Assembly: GCF_002355595.1 (NCBI RefSeq)
Contig: NZ_AP017422.1
Span: 3,906,001-3,970,000, forward strand
Length of the DNA stretch: 64,000 nucleotides
Reading direction: 5' to 3'
Origin: Filimonas lacunae
GTDB taxonomy: Bacteria; Bacteroidota; Bacteroidia; Chitinophagales; Chitinophagaceae
In this document: piece after piece, positions 27,101 to 36,319 of the stretch
Layout: the number at the start of each line of letters is the position of its first letter
How positions within the stretch are numbered: position 1 is the stretch's first letter
Position numbers and translations under genes: made by a program
The notes under the pieces: generated by a model
What the model saw: only the letters and a program-made list of their open reading frames with translations
Databases searched by the model: none
Told to the model about the DNA's origin: nothing

Positions 27101-28108
27101 GATGCCGCTAAACACCTGGTCGTTATTACTATCAAACCAACCCATTAAACAGGCTGCCGCGCCGGTAGTATTATGTACAGGCACAGTTATGCTATAAGAG
27201 CCGCTTCTGTCATAAACAGGAAAAGAACTGATAGCCTCTTCATCTCCCCCCACCGTATTATCATTGGTGGTTTGCAGGCCATCCGCATCTCCCACCACGC
27301 GCCCCAGGTACAGATTGCTATTTTGCTGCAGTGTAGGCATAGGTGCTGTGTAATTACAGCTGTTCAGCTGGTCATAACTTAAACGATGCTGTGCATAGCC
27401 ATACGCAGCCGGTAAATCCCCCCGGTCTACAGGTGAAAAAATACCAAACGTCAATCCCATCGCACCTGGCAACCCGCTTTTATTCAATGCTATATTCAGG
27501 TTCAACGTTCCGGATGTAGCCGCAGTTGCCAGTAAAGGAATTTGCCCCAGGCCTATAGAACCGCCATAAGTGTTGGTCATGGTAACTGTGTTGGTGCCGC
27601 ATCCTGTAATGGGATTGGTAGAGAAAGAAGTATTCCGGTAAAAATCAATCACCCCCCAGTTACTGCCATCGGTAGTAAAGTTAGTTATCTCACTGGGAGC
27701 ACTGGCCTCTGCATCGGCAGTTACCAACGTAAAAGGCACCGCTGTACCGTTGCGGGTAACCCTAACCTGCATTTTAAAAGCAACGGTATTACTGTTTTCT
27801 ATGCCGTACAAAGCCGGCCTGATAGCCGTGTTGGAAAAATTGTACAGATTATAAAACACGGCCCCCCGCCAGGTATTCATTATGGAAGGATATAATCTTT
27901 CAGAAGAGACATTAGTAAAAGTAATAGACACGTTAAGCCCGTCGGTGGTTACAAAATTCCTGGTAGCGTTTTCCATCATCGTAAAACCTGCCCAGTCAAA
28001 CCACCATATCTTATCTTTTTGCCCGCCGGTGCCTAAATCGGCATACTGGGCTTTCGCACAGGTAATGCATAATAAGATTACACAAAAGGTTAGGGTTGTC
28101 TTAAACAT
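24065..28108 (-). CDS. Secreted GEVED-domain protein with T9SS type B sorting domain
   Basis: The 1347-aa product starts with a signal peptide (FCVILLCITCAKAQ). Residues ~20-235 form an N-terminal domain of unknown type. Residues ~290-405 are a GEVED domain ending with the name-giving DGEVEDYVTTL, preceded by GWFDSNNDQVF. Residues ~435-790 hold about six repeats of the form RLDFGNSLLNTPTATxLGxL, likely a beta-propeller. Ig/PKD-like modules with TxICxGDxVxLxASGGxAYxW patterns follow to ~1250. The last ~90 residues (AFTPNGDGLNDCF, FNRWGERVF, CWDGKYKG, PPGTFVF) are the T9SS type B sorting domain. It is a paralog of the protein at 30.5-34.6 kb and is probably surface-exposed. A strong hairpin lies just before its start. 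Confidence 0.9.
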   Translation of the reverse strand: MFKTTLTFCVILLCITCAKAQYADLGTGGQKDKIWWFDWAGFTMMENATRNFVTTDGLNVSITFTNVSSERLYPSIMNTWRGAVFYNLYNFSNTAIRPALYGIENSNTVAFKMQVRVTRNGTAVPFTLVTADAEASAPSEITNFTTDGSNWGVIDFYRNTSFSTNPITGCGTNTVTMTNTYGGSIGLGQIPLLATAATSGTLNLNIALNKSGLPGAMGLTFGIFSPVDRGDLPAAYGYAQHRLSYDQLNSCNYTAPMPTLQQNSNLYLGRVVGDADGLQTTNDNTVGGDEEAISSFPVYDRSGSYSITVPVHNTTGAAACLMGWFDSNNDQVFSGINESVTVSVPVNATSVTLTWTGLPAAFTAGVNYAFRLRLSSDKTAVASSTGFAPDGEVEDYVTTLTNGLAASAAFSAPDTVCVNTPVAVTNMSQNATSYYWNFNSANLDTQPATVNLGNIGGVLDMPVYSDIAEENGNYYVFVLDHWVGKMIRLDFGNSLLNTPTARDLGTLNGVLKQQLEGIQVVKNEGKWYAIIVGGHPTSVGSYIIKVEFGAAITNNTPVATNWGNIGNLNYPIDLHLFKEGNDWYGLSLNQINNTLTRFDFTSSFDNTPTGTNLGGFGGVFNNPAGICCVKFNGEWYAFMTNDAASNGLVRLYFGSSLLNTPSATVLVDQPSLNHLRDIYVMPYCDGLYGFAVNGTTNELLQLNFGNDITNNTPALINYGNVGNFSFPHSISKMFRVGGDLYSFIPNVNNNTISRVRYSSSVVVNGAISTVANPAPVTYTTPGNYNINLVVDEGLGTQVTYCKTVTVVDVPAKVPIADSMFCADSIVLKSRFTNSNIWSDGSSLDTLVIKSNGTYWVETSRYGCVVRDTFVLKLDTLLGVFIGNDTTFCRGGVRSYQLTYPGAVYQWQDGSSANAYTAANSGTYHVRVTNTQGCTGRDTAMVSVIEYPLVTLMKDTAICENDLLRLGTDVLQYTDSIRWSPGTGMSDTKVANPSVQPTATITYTLTAYNAFCASSDYIVVQVNARPQLTITGDEIICRGDALGVQASGAASYSWLPNTAISNATVSNPVVTPIVTTRYVVTGAAANGCTQTASVLITVNEPAVFGLSPEQATICEGDTVTLVASGGDAYQWLFAGTTSGNNNSVARFVPVIPGSYRVIAFDNICNKADTLTALVTIHPLPQLTVAKSNDIDCVKGEARLTASGASYYQWYPAGTLTGANTYNPLARNDTATVYHVRASSIQGCVKEDSITVLVLKNNFNAYPIASAFTPNGDGLNDCFGINKWGMIKQMELAVFNRWGERVFVTNNPNDCWDGKYKGQFQPPGTFVFTVKAETLCGTVIRNGSLVLIR

Positions 28109-28112
28109 AAAA

Positions 28113-28138
28113 TAGCCGCGGTGAATGCTACCGCGGCC
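28113..28138 (-). terminator. GC-rich hairpin between mqnA and the GEVED protein gene
   Basis: On the minus strand GCCGCGG and CCGCGGC pair perfectly around a 9-nt loop, and TATTTTATG follows. The hairpin ends about 6 bp before the GEVED protein's ATG. It could end the mqnA transcript, or fold in the leader of the next mRNA and limit its translation. The T-run is weak. Confidence 0.55.
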
Positions 28139-28196
28139 TAAAGTAAATAATAAAAAATCAAATATTTTCTAATTAATATATAGAATAAAAACAATA

Positions 28197-28985
28197 TTAC
28201 ATAACCGGCTTCAGCACTTCCATTTTTTGCAGGTATTCCACAAATAAAAGCAACCCTTTACGTTTTTCCTCCGTTAAATCGTAACTGATATTCTCGGTAT
28301 AATATGTATGTAAGTCGTACGCTTTGAAGGGGTTAGCAGCTATTATTTCCTGTAAATGTTCAAATCCGATGGAATTGGCCTGGTTAAAAGCGTCTACAAA
28401 AGCCGGCGGCAATGGTTTATTGGCAATCCAGGCAGCAAACATAAATGGCAGGCCGGTCATTATGCGCCATTCCGTAGCCAGATCATATATATAAGAGCTT
28501 ACCAGTCGTTGCTCCAGGGCTCTGTCGCCAATAACCACCCCTGCTGTTGTGCCGGTGATCTGGCTGCGGTAGTCTTCCCCCGTGGTTTCTACAATACGTG
28601 GCTGTATTTTCCAGTGATGTTTCAGTAACACCTTGCACAGGTTTACTGAAGTGCGGCTCTGGTAATCGAGCAAAACAGTGTCAATCTGCTCTATAGGCAC
28701 CTCGCTGAACAGGCAAACAGAAGCCACATCCCCCGTTGCACCAATGCAGAAATCGGTAATAATGTGCCATTCCTTCATTTTAGGAATGACGGCCACCGGC
28801 ACCAAACCCACATCAATACTGCCATCTATCAGCATTCCGCCTATTTTCGATGGAAATTCCTCTATCAGCTCCATCTGCAGCATCAGCTCTTCCGACCGTT
28901 GTAATCCGTACAAAAGGGGCCTCGCATTCAAATAGCTTACACTCCCCACTTTAATCTTCTCCAAATCTTTTACTTTTGCGTGCAA
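28197..28985 (-). CDS. mqnA: Chorismate dehydratase MqnA (futalosine menaquinone pathway)
   Basis: The 262-aa protein has the MqnA/MqnD periplasmic-binding-like fold with VGSVSYLNARPLLYGL near the start, then GSIDVGLVPVAVIPKM and DYQSRTSVNLCKVLL. MqnA dehydrates chorismate to 3-enolpyruvylbenzoate, the first committed step of menaquinone synthesis by futalosine. Its presence implies the cell uses that route rather than the classical MenFDHCEB route, but the other mqn genes are not in this window. It acts in the cytoplasm. The start lies only 38 bp from that of the divergent purB, so the promoters overlap the two 5' ends. Confidence 0.92.
   Translation of the reverse strand: MHAKVKDLEKIKVGSVSYLNARPLLYGLQRSEELMLQMELIEEFPSKIGGMLIDGSIDVGLVPVAVIPKMKEWHIITDFCIGATGDVASVCLFSEVPIEQIDTVLLDYQSRTSVNLCKVLLKHHWKIQPRIVETTGEDYRSQITGTTAGVVIGDRALEQRLVSSYIYDLATEWRIMTGLPFMFAAWIANKPLPPAFVDAFNQANSIGFEHLQEIIAANPFKAYDLHTYYTENISYDLTEEKRKGLLLFVEYLQKMEVLKPVM
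28971..28979 (+). promoter_or_regulatory. Bacteroidota -7 promoter element for purB
   Basis: TACTTTTGC matches the Bacteroidota primary-sigma -7 consensus TAnnTTTGC and lies 44 bp before the purB ATG. It falls inside the first codons of the divergent mqnA. The -33 TTTG element is not clear. Confidence 0.45.
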
Positions 28986-29023
28986 AATTAACCGGACAGA
29001 ATAAGAAAACTCAAAACATTAAC

Positions 29024-30370
29024 ATGGAGTTAAACAATCTTACAGCTATTTCCCCTGTGGACGGACGCTATCGCAGGCAAGTTGCCTTTTTAGACAACTA
29101 CTTTTCTGAATTTGCTTTAATCAAATACAGGGTAATTACTGAAATTGAATATTTTCTGTTTCTGTCCGACAAACGCTTTTTCAAGCTTACTGCCAAAGCT
29201 AAACAACAATTACGCGAAGTTGCAGAGAATTTTAGCCTGGAAAACGCGCAACAGATTAAGGAAATTGAATCTGTAACCAACCACGACGTAAAAGCAGTAG
29301 AATACTTTTTGAAGGAGCAACTGGAAAAAGTAGGTGCAGCAGAAGCTACCGAGTGGATACACTTTGGCCTTACCTCACAGGATATCAACAATACTTCTAT
29401 CCCGCTGAGCTGGAAACATTGCATGGAGCAGGAATACCTGCCAGCCATCATTAACCTGCGTCAGAGCCTGCAACAGCTGGCTACCGATTGGAAAGAAATT
29501 CCGATGCTGGCCCGCACACACGGACAACCTGCTTCTCCTACCCGCCTGGGTAAAGAATTTATGGTGTTTGTGGAGCGCCTGACCAACCAGGTAGAGCTGT
29601 TCTCTTACATCCCTTACGCTGCCAAGTTTGGCGGCGCAACCGGCAACTTCAACGCCCACCACATCGCTTTCCCTAAAAAGGACTGGATTGCATTGGGTAA
29701 CGAATTTGTAGAGGAAATACTGGGCCTGCAACGCATGCAGTTTACCACCCAGATTGAGCATTACGATAACCTGGCTGCCCACCTGGACGCTATTAAAAGG
29801 ATCAACAATATCTTAATTGACCTTTGCCGCGACATCTGGACATACATCAGCATGGATTACTTTAAACAAAAAGTAAAGAAAGGCGAAGTAGGTTCATCTG
29901 CCATGCCCCACAAGGTAAACCCTATCGATTTTGAAAACGCAGAAGGCAACCTTGGTATGGCTAACGCACTGTTAGAGCATTTATCGGCCAAACTGCCTAT
30001 CAGCCGCCTGCAAAGAGACTTAACCGATTCTACCGTGTTAAGGAACCTTGGCACACCGGTAGCACACACTATTATTGCGCTTACCTCCTTAACCAAGGGC
30101 CTTGGCAAACTGGTACTGAACGAAGCGAAGCTGAAAGCTGACCTGGAAAATAACTGGGCAGTAGTAGCAGAAGCCATTCAAACCGTGCTGCGTCGCGAAA
30201 ACTTTCCGAAGCCTTACGAAGCGCTGAAAGAGTTAACCCGCGGTAAATCAGCTATTACCAAAGCAGATATTCACGCTTTCATCGGCACTTTGAAAGTAAG
30301 CGCCGATGTGAAAAAAGAGCTGAAAGCCATTACGCCGCATAACTACACCGGTGTGGTTGCAGCTTACTAG
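29024..30370 (+). CDS. purB: Adenylosuccinate lyase
   Basis: The 448-aa enzyme splits adenylosuccinate to AMP, and SAICAR to AICAR, in purine synthesis. The fumarase/aspartase-superfamily signature GSSAMPHKVNPIDFENAEGN contains the mobile catalytic serine. FGLTSQDINNTS and TRLGKEFMVFVERL also fit. I start it at ATG 29024 (MELNNLTAISPVDGRYRR), the family's usual beginning, rather than at the open-frame ATG at 28976. Length matches the ~450-aa Escherichia coli type. It acts as a cytoplasmic homotetramer and ends in a clear terminator. Confidence 0.97.
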   Translation: MELNNLTAISPVDGRYRRQVAFLDNYFSEFALIKYRVITEIEYFLFLSDKRFFKLTAKAKQQLREVAENFSLENAQQIKEIESVTNHDVKAVEYFLKEQLEKVGAAEATEWIHFGLTSQDINNTSIPLSWKHCMEQEYLPAIINLRQSLQQLATDWKEIPMLARTHGQPASPTRLGKEFMVFVERLTNQVELFSYIPYAAKFGGATGNFNAHHIAFPKKDWIALGNEFVEEILGLQRMQFTTQIEHYDNLAAHLDAIKRINNILIDLCRDIWTYISMDYFKQKVKKGEVGSSAMPHKVNPIDFENAEGNLGMANALLEHLSAKLPISRLQRDLTDSTVLRNLGTPVAHTIIALTSLTKGLGKLVLNEAKLKADLENNWAVVAEAIQTVLRRENFPKPYEALKELTRGKSAITKADIHAFIGTLKVSADVKKELKAITPHNYTGVVAAY

Positions 30371-30393
30371 AAACAATAGCAATCAATTCATAC

Positions 30394-30425
30394 AAAGCCG
30401 TCATTACCAGGTAGTGACGGCTTTT
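30394..30425. terminator. Terminator after purB
   Basis: AAAGCCGTCA and TGACGGCTTT pair perfectly around a 12-nt loop, and the plus strand continues with T residues. It can also serve the convergent LamG-like T9SS gene. Confidence 0.88.
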
Positions 30426-30494
30426 TTATGCATCATTGCTCTATAACTGATACACGCAAAAAAATAATTGATCAGCCCTAATATGCTGGATCTG

Positions 30495-33400
30495 TTATCG
30501 TAACAGCACCACCGTTCCGTTTCTTACCACTGGCCCACACAAAGTTTCTGCCTTAATAGTATATATATAAGTGCCGGGTAATTGTTTCTCCCCCTTATAG
30601 GTACCATCCCAACAGGCATAAGGATCGTTAGAGGCAAATACACGTTCTCCCAGCCTGTTATAAATAACCAGCTCCAACTTATGAATAAAGCCCCACTGGT
30701 TTACGCGAAAACAATCATTTAAACCATCGCCGTTGGGCGTAAAACCAGTGGCAATAGGATAAGCATTAAAATTATTTTTCAGCACATATACCATAATGCT
30801 ATCCTCTGCCATACACCCCTGGTTACTGGTTGCCTGCACATGATACATGATGCTGCTATCTGTACGTGCTAATGGCTGGTAGCTGGTAGAATCACTTAAC
30901 GTTGCTGCAGGATACCAGTGGTAATAAGAAGCACCGGTTACCTGCAAGCGGGCATCCCCCTTCACACAATCTATATCGTTCGATTTGGAAATGGCTAGCA
31001 CAGGTAAAGCATATATGGTAACGGGTACAGTCAATGTATCCTCCCTGTGGCAAACATTATCATATCCAATAACAGCATAAGTGCCGGATAAGGCAGGTGC
31101 AAAATATATACTGGCCTGCGTTGCATCCACTCCACTTTGAGTAAACAACCACTGATAAGCATCTCCACCCGAAACGCTCAGCGTAATACTATCTCCTTCA
31201 CAAATGATGGCAGATGTTGGGGTGATGGAAAAAACAGCCGGCTCCTGCACTACCACCTGTACTGAATCCATACGGGAACAGCCATTGCCCCCTGTACCTG
31301 TTACATAATAACGTATCGTATTAGAAGGCGACGCTACAGGATTGCTGATGGTTGCATCAGAGAGATAAGTTTTCGGCCACCAGTTATACACCGCTGCCCC
31401 GGAAGCCGACAGTGGCAATACATCTCCTATGCAAATAGCCGTATCATTGGTTACCTGCAATAAGGGTTTTCTATTGACGTTGACGGTAACCTCATCAGAA
31501 GCAGCGCAGAAACGATTATATACCACAGCCGTATATACCATATCGCTAGCGGGCTTCGCTGCCGGCATCTTCACCACGGTACTGGATAAATTGGTAGCTG
31601 GGCTCCAGCGTATGCTATCTGTAAACTGTAGCTGCAGCGCCCAAATGTAAAAGCCAGCATCTTCACATATCGCAGTATCAGCCATCAGTTTCACTATTGG
31701 CAAATTCACCACTTCCACCCGTATTGAGTCCAATGCCGCACATCCATTAGGGCCTTTTCCTTTTACATACATGGTAATAGTAGTATCCGGTTGTATCTGC
31801 TGGCTGGCAGCTGTGGCATTGGTCAAAGCCTCATCGGGCCACCAATTATAAGATACAGCACCCGACGCCTGCAAAGGCACAACCATTCCTTTACAAATTT
31901 CAGTGTCCTTGCTAACGGTCAACACCGGAATATCCAGCACGGTAATTAACAACGAATCTGCTGCCGCACAAAAACGATTATAAGCAGTTAGTTTATATCG
32001 TGTGGTACCGGAAGGAGTAACGATAGGATTGACCGACGATATCTGCACCAAACCAGCATCCATCCGCCACCGTACACTATCCGTATATTGCAACACATCT
32101 GCCCTTAGCTGCACCTGATCTTTATTACAAATGGTGGTATCGGCCATTAACTGCACCACTGGTAATTCAATCACCGAAACAGTAACCGAGTCGCTTTTAG
32201 TGCATCCCCCATCATTGGTGACCACCAGTTTATATACACCCGGCTGGTTAATTATATAATCTCCCGAAGTGCTGCCATCCTGCCATTGATAGGTAGTATT
32301 GGGTAATTGAAAATGATATTCCAGCTGACCGCCCCGGCAAAAAGCAGTATCGCTCCCCATATCTATATCTGCTGCATTTTCCATCCTGTACACAAAGCTG
32401 TCCCGGGCGGCACAACCATATACATTCATATTTACCCAGTAAGTGCCCGAAGCTTTTATCACCAGGCTATCCAGTTTACTGCCATCACTCCAGGTGTTAT
32501 TGCTGACAAAACGCGACCGTAGCACCACACTATCCAAACAAACTGCGGTATCCAGCAATGGTACTTTATCCGGTACATCCAACACAGTAATGTTTTTACA
32601 ATAAGAACTTTGTGTAGGCAGCCCTTCGTCTATTACCAGGTTTACATTATAGTTGCCCGCACTTGTATAAGAAACCGCCGCCGGGCTGGCCAGTGTAGAA
32701 GTAGCGCCGCTTACCGTATTGGAAGCGGCGAATCGTACCCGTGTGATAGTATTGTTATCTACATTGGTGATAAAAGAATACAAATCGCCCCCTACCCGAA
32801 ATATTCGTGATAAGGAATGTGGAAAATTCAGATTGCCGGTATTCCCGTAACTGGTTACCTGTGGCGTGCTGGTAATATCATTGCCAAAATCCAACCGTAA
32901 CAGTTCATCTTTATCACCATTCAGCGCAAAACCCACTATCCCATCGCAATATACCATCATGGTAATGTCACGCATATGGGTGAATAAAGGCTGGTTAGTA
33001 AAAGTGGTAGCAGTAGGCGTATTTGTAATGGAGTTGCCAAAGCTTAACCGGGTTACACCGTTGCTGGTGGCATCGTTGGTTACAAAGGCATACCACTGGT
33101 TATTCTGTTTAATACAAAAAATACCGGTGGGCACATTCAGGTTGCCATTGAAAACTCCCAGGTTGGTAGCGCCAGGAAGGTTATCAAAGCTATTGGTAAA
33201 GTTAAAACGGGTTACAGAGTTATCCTTAGCATTCACCGTTAAGCCATACCATACATTGCCCTCTTTAAAAATATGCAGGTCAATAGGGAAATTAAGTCCA
33301 CCACCATTGCCTAAATTGGTAGCTACCGGGCTAGGATTATTCAGATTAGCCCCAAACTCTATCTTAATCAAATAAGAAGGCCCACTGTCAGTATTGCCCC

Positions 33401-34556
33401 CTACAATAAAGCCATACCACTTCCCTTCATTTTTGATAATTTGTATGCCCTCCATTTCCTTTTTAAGCACATTATTCAATGTACCCAGCAAAGTAGCAGT
33501 AGGCGTATTCAGCAAACTATTGCCAAAATCCAGTCTTACCAGTTCGCCCGGTACATGGCCGTTTACAAATACATAATAGTTTCCATTGTCTTCTGCCAGA
33601 TCTGAAAAAACAGGCATACGAAACGTATTATCAATATTACCAAGGTTGTTGGCTAATGGTTGTGTTTGAATAGAAGCTGTATTGAAATTCCAATAGTAAG
33701 AAGATGCATTTTGCGAGGTGTTTACCGCAGTTACCGCTGTGTTTTTACACACCGTATCGGTTAACGTGAAGCTAGCTGCGGTGTTTTGAACCGCACATGG
33801 CGTGCCTTGCGTGTATAAATACTTCGCTTCATCTGCCGTTAATACCCGGTTATAAATACGCGCTTCATCTATTTTACCCGAAAAATAATCACCATTCGAC
33901 AAGCCTTTTTTCCCAAATACAATGACAGAGTTGTTATCTATTAAAGAAAATTTGGTTTGCGAGTTATCCTGCTTTACCAGCGTACCGTTAACATACAGCT
34001 GCCACTTTCCATTATCGTAGGTATACGTAATTAAATCCCAACACGCAGCATTTGTAGTTAAAGAGCCATCACTCCTTAATACCAGGTTATCGTGATATCC
34101 TACAGAAACCTGGTAATTATCCGTAATACAAATACCATAATTCCAACGCGAGTTTTGATAAGGTGTTGTATTGTCACTTTTCACCAACACAGAGCGAACG
34201 CCACTGCTGGAGGCCACCTGCACCCATACCGATAAACTATAAGCATCTGTTGGTTTAAACTGAAAAAGCTGTGTAAAGGGTAAGGCAATGTACGAACTGT
34301 AACCGTTAAAGCTATAAGCACCATTGGCAACGCCAAAACGGTCGGTAGTAAGCACAGCGCCGCTTACCGTTCCGTTATTACCATTTCCGGAAGCGTCATT
34401 GGCATTACCATTAAAAGGATAATAACCCACTAACCCATTATTAAGGTCGATGGATTGGGCAGATAAACGGGGAAAGAATAACAATGCACAGGTACCATAA
34501 ATAACTAAGCAGCATATCCATTTACGAATGCCCCGTGCATTCATTTGATCAGGCAT
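30495..34556 (-). CDS. Secreted LamG-like protein with T9SS type B sorting domain
   Basis: The 1353-aa protein has a signal peptide (WICCLVIYGTCALLFFPRLSAQ). Residues ~38-250 form a concanavalin/LamG-like lectin domain (LVGYYPFNGNANDASGNGNN at the start, GKIDEARIYNRVLTADE at the end), usually a carbohydrate- or protein-binding fold. Residues ~265-640 hold the same RLDFGNSLLNTPTAT-type repeats as the protein at 24.1-28.1 kb. Ig/PKD-like modules with DTxICxGDxLxLxASGAxxYxW motifs follow, with one extra two-module duplication (VQLMADTTIC / VKLMADTAIC) not found in the paralog. The last ~90 residues (GFTPNGDGLNDCF, YNRLGERVF, CWDGTYKG, PGTYIYTI) are the T9SS type B sorting domain. It is likely a surface adhesin. 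It is preceded by the prfC terminator, so it is transcribed separately. Confidence 0.9.
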   Translation of the reverse strand: MPDQMNARGIRKWICCLVIYGTCALLFFPRLSAQSIDLNNGLVGYYPFNGNANDASGNGNNGTVSGAVLTTDRFGVANGAYSFNGYSSYIALPFTQLFQFKPTDAYSLSVWVQVASSSGVRSVLVKSDNTTPYQNSRWNYGICITDNYQVSVGYHDNLVLRSDGSLTTNAACWDLITYTYDNGKWQLYVNGTLVKQDNSQTKFSLIDNNSVIVFGKKGLSNGDYFSGKIDEARIYNRVLTADEAKYLYTQGTPCAVQNTAASFTLTDTVCKNTAVTAVNTSQNASSYYWNFNTASIQTQPLANNLGNIDNTFRMPVFSDLAEDNGNYYVFVNGHVPGELVRLDFGNSLLNTPTATLLGTLNNVLKKEMEGIQIIKNEGKWYGFIVGGNTDSGPSYLIKIEFGANLNNPSPVATNLGNGGGLNFPIDLHIFKEGNVWYGLTVNAKDNSVTRFNFTNSFDNLPGATNLGVFNGNLNVPTGIFCIKQNNQWYAFVTNDATSNGVTRLSFGNSITNTPTATTFTNQPLFTHMRDITMMVYCDGIVGFALNGDKDELLRLDFGNDITSTPQVTSYGNTGNLNFPHSLSRIFRVGGDLYSFITNVDNNTITRVRFAASNTVSGATSTLASPAAVSYTSAGNYNVNLVIDEGLPTQSSYCKNITVLDVPDKVPLLDTAVCLDSVVLRSRFVSNNTWSDGSKLDSLVIKASGTYWVNMNVYGCAARDSFVYRMENAADIDMGSDTAFCRGGQLEYHFQLPNTTYQWQDGSTSGDYIINQPGVYKLVVTNDGGCTKSDSVTVSVIELPVVQLMADTTICNKDQVQLRADVLQYTDSVRWRMDAGLVQISSVNPIVTPSGTTRYKLTAYNRFCAAADSLLITVLDIPVLTVSKDTEICKGMVVPLQASGAVSYNWWPDEALTNATAASQQIQPDTTITMYVKGKGPNGCAALDSIRVEVVNLPIVKLMADTAICEDAGFYIWALQLQFTDSIRWSPATNLSSTVVKMPAAKPASDMVYTAVVYNRFCAASDEVTVNVNRKPLLQVTNDTAICIGDVLPLSASGAAVYNWWPKTYLSDATISNPVASPSNTIRYYVTGTGGNGCSRMDSVQVVVQEPAVFSITPTSAIICEGDSITLSVSGGDAYQWLFTQSGVDATQASIYFAPALSGTYAVIGYDNVCHREDTLTVPVTIYALPVLAISKSNDIDCVKGDARLQVTGASYYHWYPAATLSDSTSYQPLARTDSSIMYHVQATSNQGCMAEDSIMVYVLKNNFNAYPIATGFTPNGDGLNDCFRVNQWGFIHKLELVIYNRLGERVFASNDPYACWDGTYKGEKQLPGTYIYTIKAETLCGPVVRNGTVVLLR

Positions 34557-34651
34557 AAGGTTTTAGAGTGGTTGTAAATCAAAAATACCTAATACATTTA
34601 TAATTATAACATACGAATAAATTTTAACAATAATCCCCGGATTGAGCATAA

Positions 34652-34684
34652 AAAAGCCGTTAGAATACTATTTCTAACGGCTTT
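34652..34684 (-). terminator. Terminator after prfC
   Basis: AAAAGCCGTTAGAA and TTTCTAACGGCTTT form a 13-bp stem around TACTA-type loop bases; the minus strand continues with a T-run. Confidence 0.88.
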
Positions 34685-34705
34685 GTATGGTAATGTTACC
34701 GAAGC

Positions 34706-36295
34706 TTATTTATGTATTTCACTGGTAAAATGGAAAGTAATCTCCGGATTGTTCTGAATTTCAGTGTTTAAGAACCATTCACTCTGCGCCAGATAAACGG
34801 GATTACCGTCTTTGTCTTCTGCCGAGTTGGCCTGCTTAAAGCGTAAAAATTCTTCCAGCTTTTTGGTATCATTACTGGTTAACCAACACGCTTTGTAAAA
34901 AGGTAATGGTCTAAACTCACACGCAGCGCCATATTCCTGCAACAAACGGTACTGAATTACCTCAAATTGTAGTTCACCCACACAACCAATAATCTTTTTG
35001 TTACCACCAAACTGCGTAAACAGCTGCGCAACACCTTCATCCGTAAGCTGACTAATACCCTTTTCTAACTGTTTGGTTTTCATTGGGTCTTTATTCACCA
35101 GCTCTTTAAATATTTCAGGTGAGAAAGATGGAATACCTGTAAAGTAATAGTCTTCTCCTTCCGTTAAAGTATCCCCTATTTTAAAGTTTCCGGTGTCAAA
35201 CAAACCTACCACATCCCCTGGATAAGCATCTTCAATTACATCTTTGCTACGCGCCAGAAATGAATAAGGGTTGCTGAAACGGATATCTTTATCCAACCTT
35301 ACATGGTGGTAATACTTGTTGCGCTCAAACCTGCCGGTACACACCCGTAAAAACGCAATACGGTCGCGGTGTTTAGGATCGAGGTTGGCGTGAATTTTAA
35401 AAATAAACCCACTGAACTTTTCCTCCCCTACATCCACCGTACGCTTGGTGGTTTCGCGACTGCGGGGCACTGGGGCAATCTGGATAAACGTGTCGAGCAT
35501 TTCTTTCACACCAAAGTTATTGATGGCGCTACCAAAAAACACCGGGGCAATTTTACCATCCAGGTAATCCTGCACTTTTAAATCGCCGTACACGCCTTCT
35601 ACCAACTCCACATCTTCCCTTAGCTGGGCAGCATCTTTATCGCCTATCTTTTCATCCAGTATAGACGTACTCAAATCTTCTATCACCACTTTGTCCTCGT
35701 CGTCTTCCGCCTTGGTGTTAGCAGTAAACAACTGCAGGGTTTTATCGTACAGGTTATACACCCCTTTAAAATCCTTACCGCTGTTAATAGGCCAGGTCAT
35801 CGGGTGTAAAGAGATATGTAGTTCGTTTTCAATTTCTTCCAGCAAATCAAAACGGTTTTTACCGTCACGGTCCATTTTATTGATAAACACAATCACCGGA
35901 GTATCACGCATGCGACACACTTCCATCAGGCGGCGGGTCTGGTCTTCCACACCATTTACACTATCCACTACCAGTACCACACTGTCCACAGCGGTAAGGG
36001 TACGGTAAGTATCCTCCGCAAAGTCTTTGTGACCCGGGGTATCCAGCAGGTTTATCAACGTATCGTTATACTCAAAGGTCATTACCGAAGTCGCTACCGA
36101 GATACCTCTTTGTCTTTCAATTTCCATGAAGTCACTGGTAGCGTGTTTCTTTATTTTATTGCTTTTAACGGCACCGGCGGTTTGAATAGCACCACCAAAT
36201 AACAGGAATTTTTCTGTTAATGTTGTCTTACCTGCATCCGGGTGAGATATAATAGCAAACGTTTTGCGACGGTTAATTTCCTTTTCGTATTTCAT
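34706..36295 (-). CDS. prfC: Peptide chain release factor 3
   Basis: The 529-aa GTPase removes release factors RF1/RF2 from the ribosome after termination. The G1 motif [12 protein letters not shown] (residues ~18-29), G3 DTPGHKDF and G4 NKMD are intact. The middle and C-terminal regions ([12 protein letters not shown]) match the RF3 class rather than EF-G. It acts in the cytoplasm. Its start is only 24 bp after the stop of susD on the same strand with no terminator between, so a housekeeping gene seems to ride behind a nutrient-uptake pair; a promoter inside susD is equally possible. Confidence 0.96.
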   Translation of the reverse strand: MKYEKEINRRKTFAIISHPDAGKTTLTEKFLLFGGAIQTAGAVKSNKIKKHATSDFMEIERQRGISVATSVMTFEYNDTLINLLDTPGHKDFAEDTYRTLTAVDSVVLVVDSVNGVEDQTRRLMEVCRMRDTPVIVFINKMDRDGKNRFDLLEEIENELHISLHPMTWPINSGKDFKGVYNLYDKTLQLFTANTKAEDDEDKVVIEDLSTSILDEKIGDKDAAQLREDVELVEGVYGDLKVQDYLDGKIAPVFFGSAINNFGVKEMLDTFIQIAPVPRSRETTKRTVDVGEEKFSGFIFKIHANLDPKHRDRIAFLRVCTGRFERNKYYHHVRLDKDIRFSNPYSFLARSKDVIEDAYPGDVVGLFDTGNFKIGDTLTEGEDYYFTGIPSFSPEIFKELVNKDPMKTKQLEKGISQLTDEGVAQLFTQFGGNKKIIGCVGELQFEVIQYRLLQEYGAACEFRPLPFYKACWLTSNDTKKLEEFLRFKQANSAEDKDGNPVYLAQSEWFLNTEIQNNPEITFHFTSEIHK

Positions 36296-36319
36296 AATGA
36301 AGGCCGCAAAGGTAACATT

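Noticed and set aside
32866-33375. 169-aa open frame on the plus strand inside the LamG-like T9SS gene
   Set aside because: It is antisense to a repeat-rich gene, has no start context or family resemblance and fits the low-stop composition of the opposite strand.
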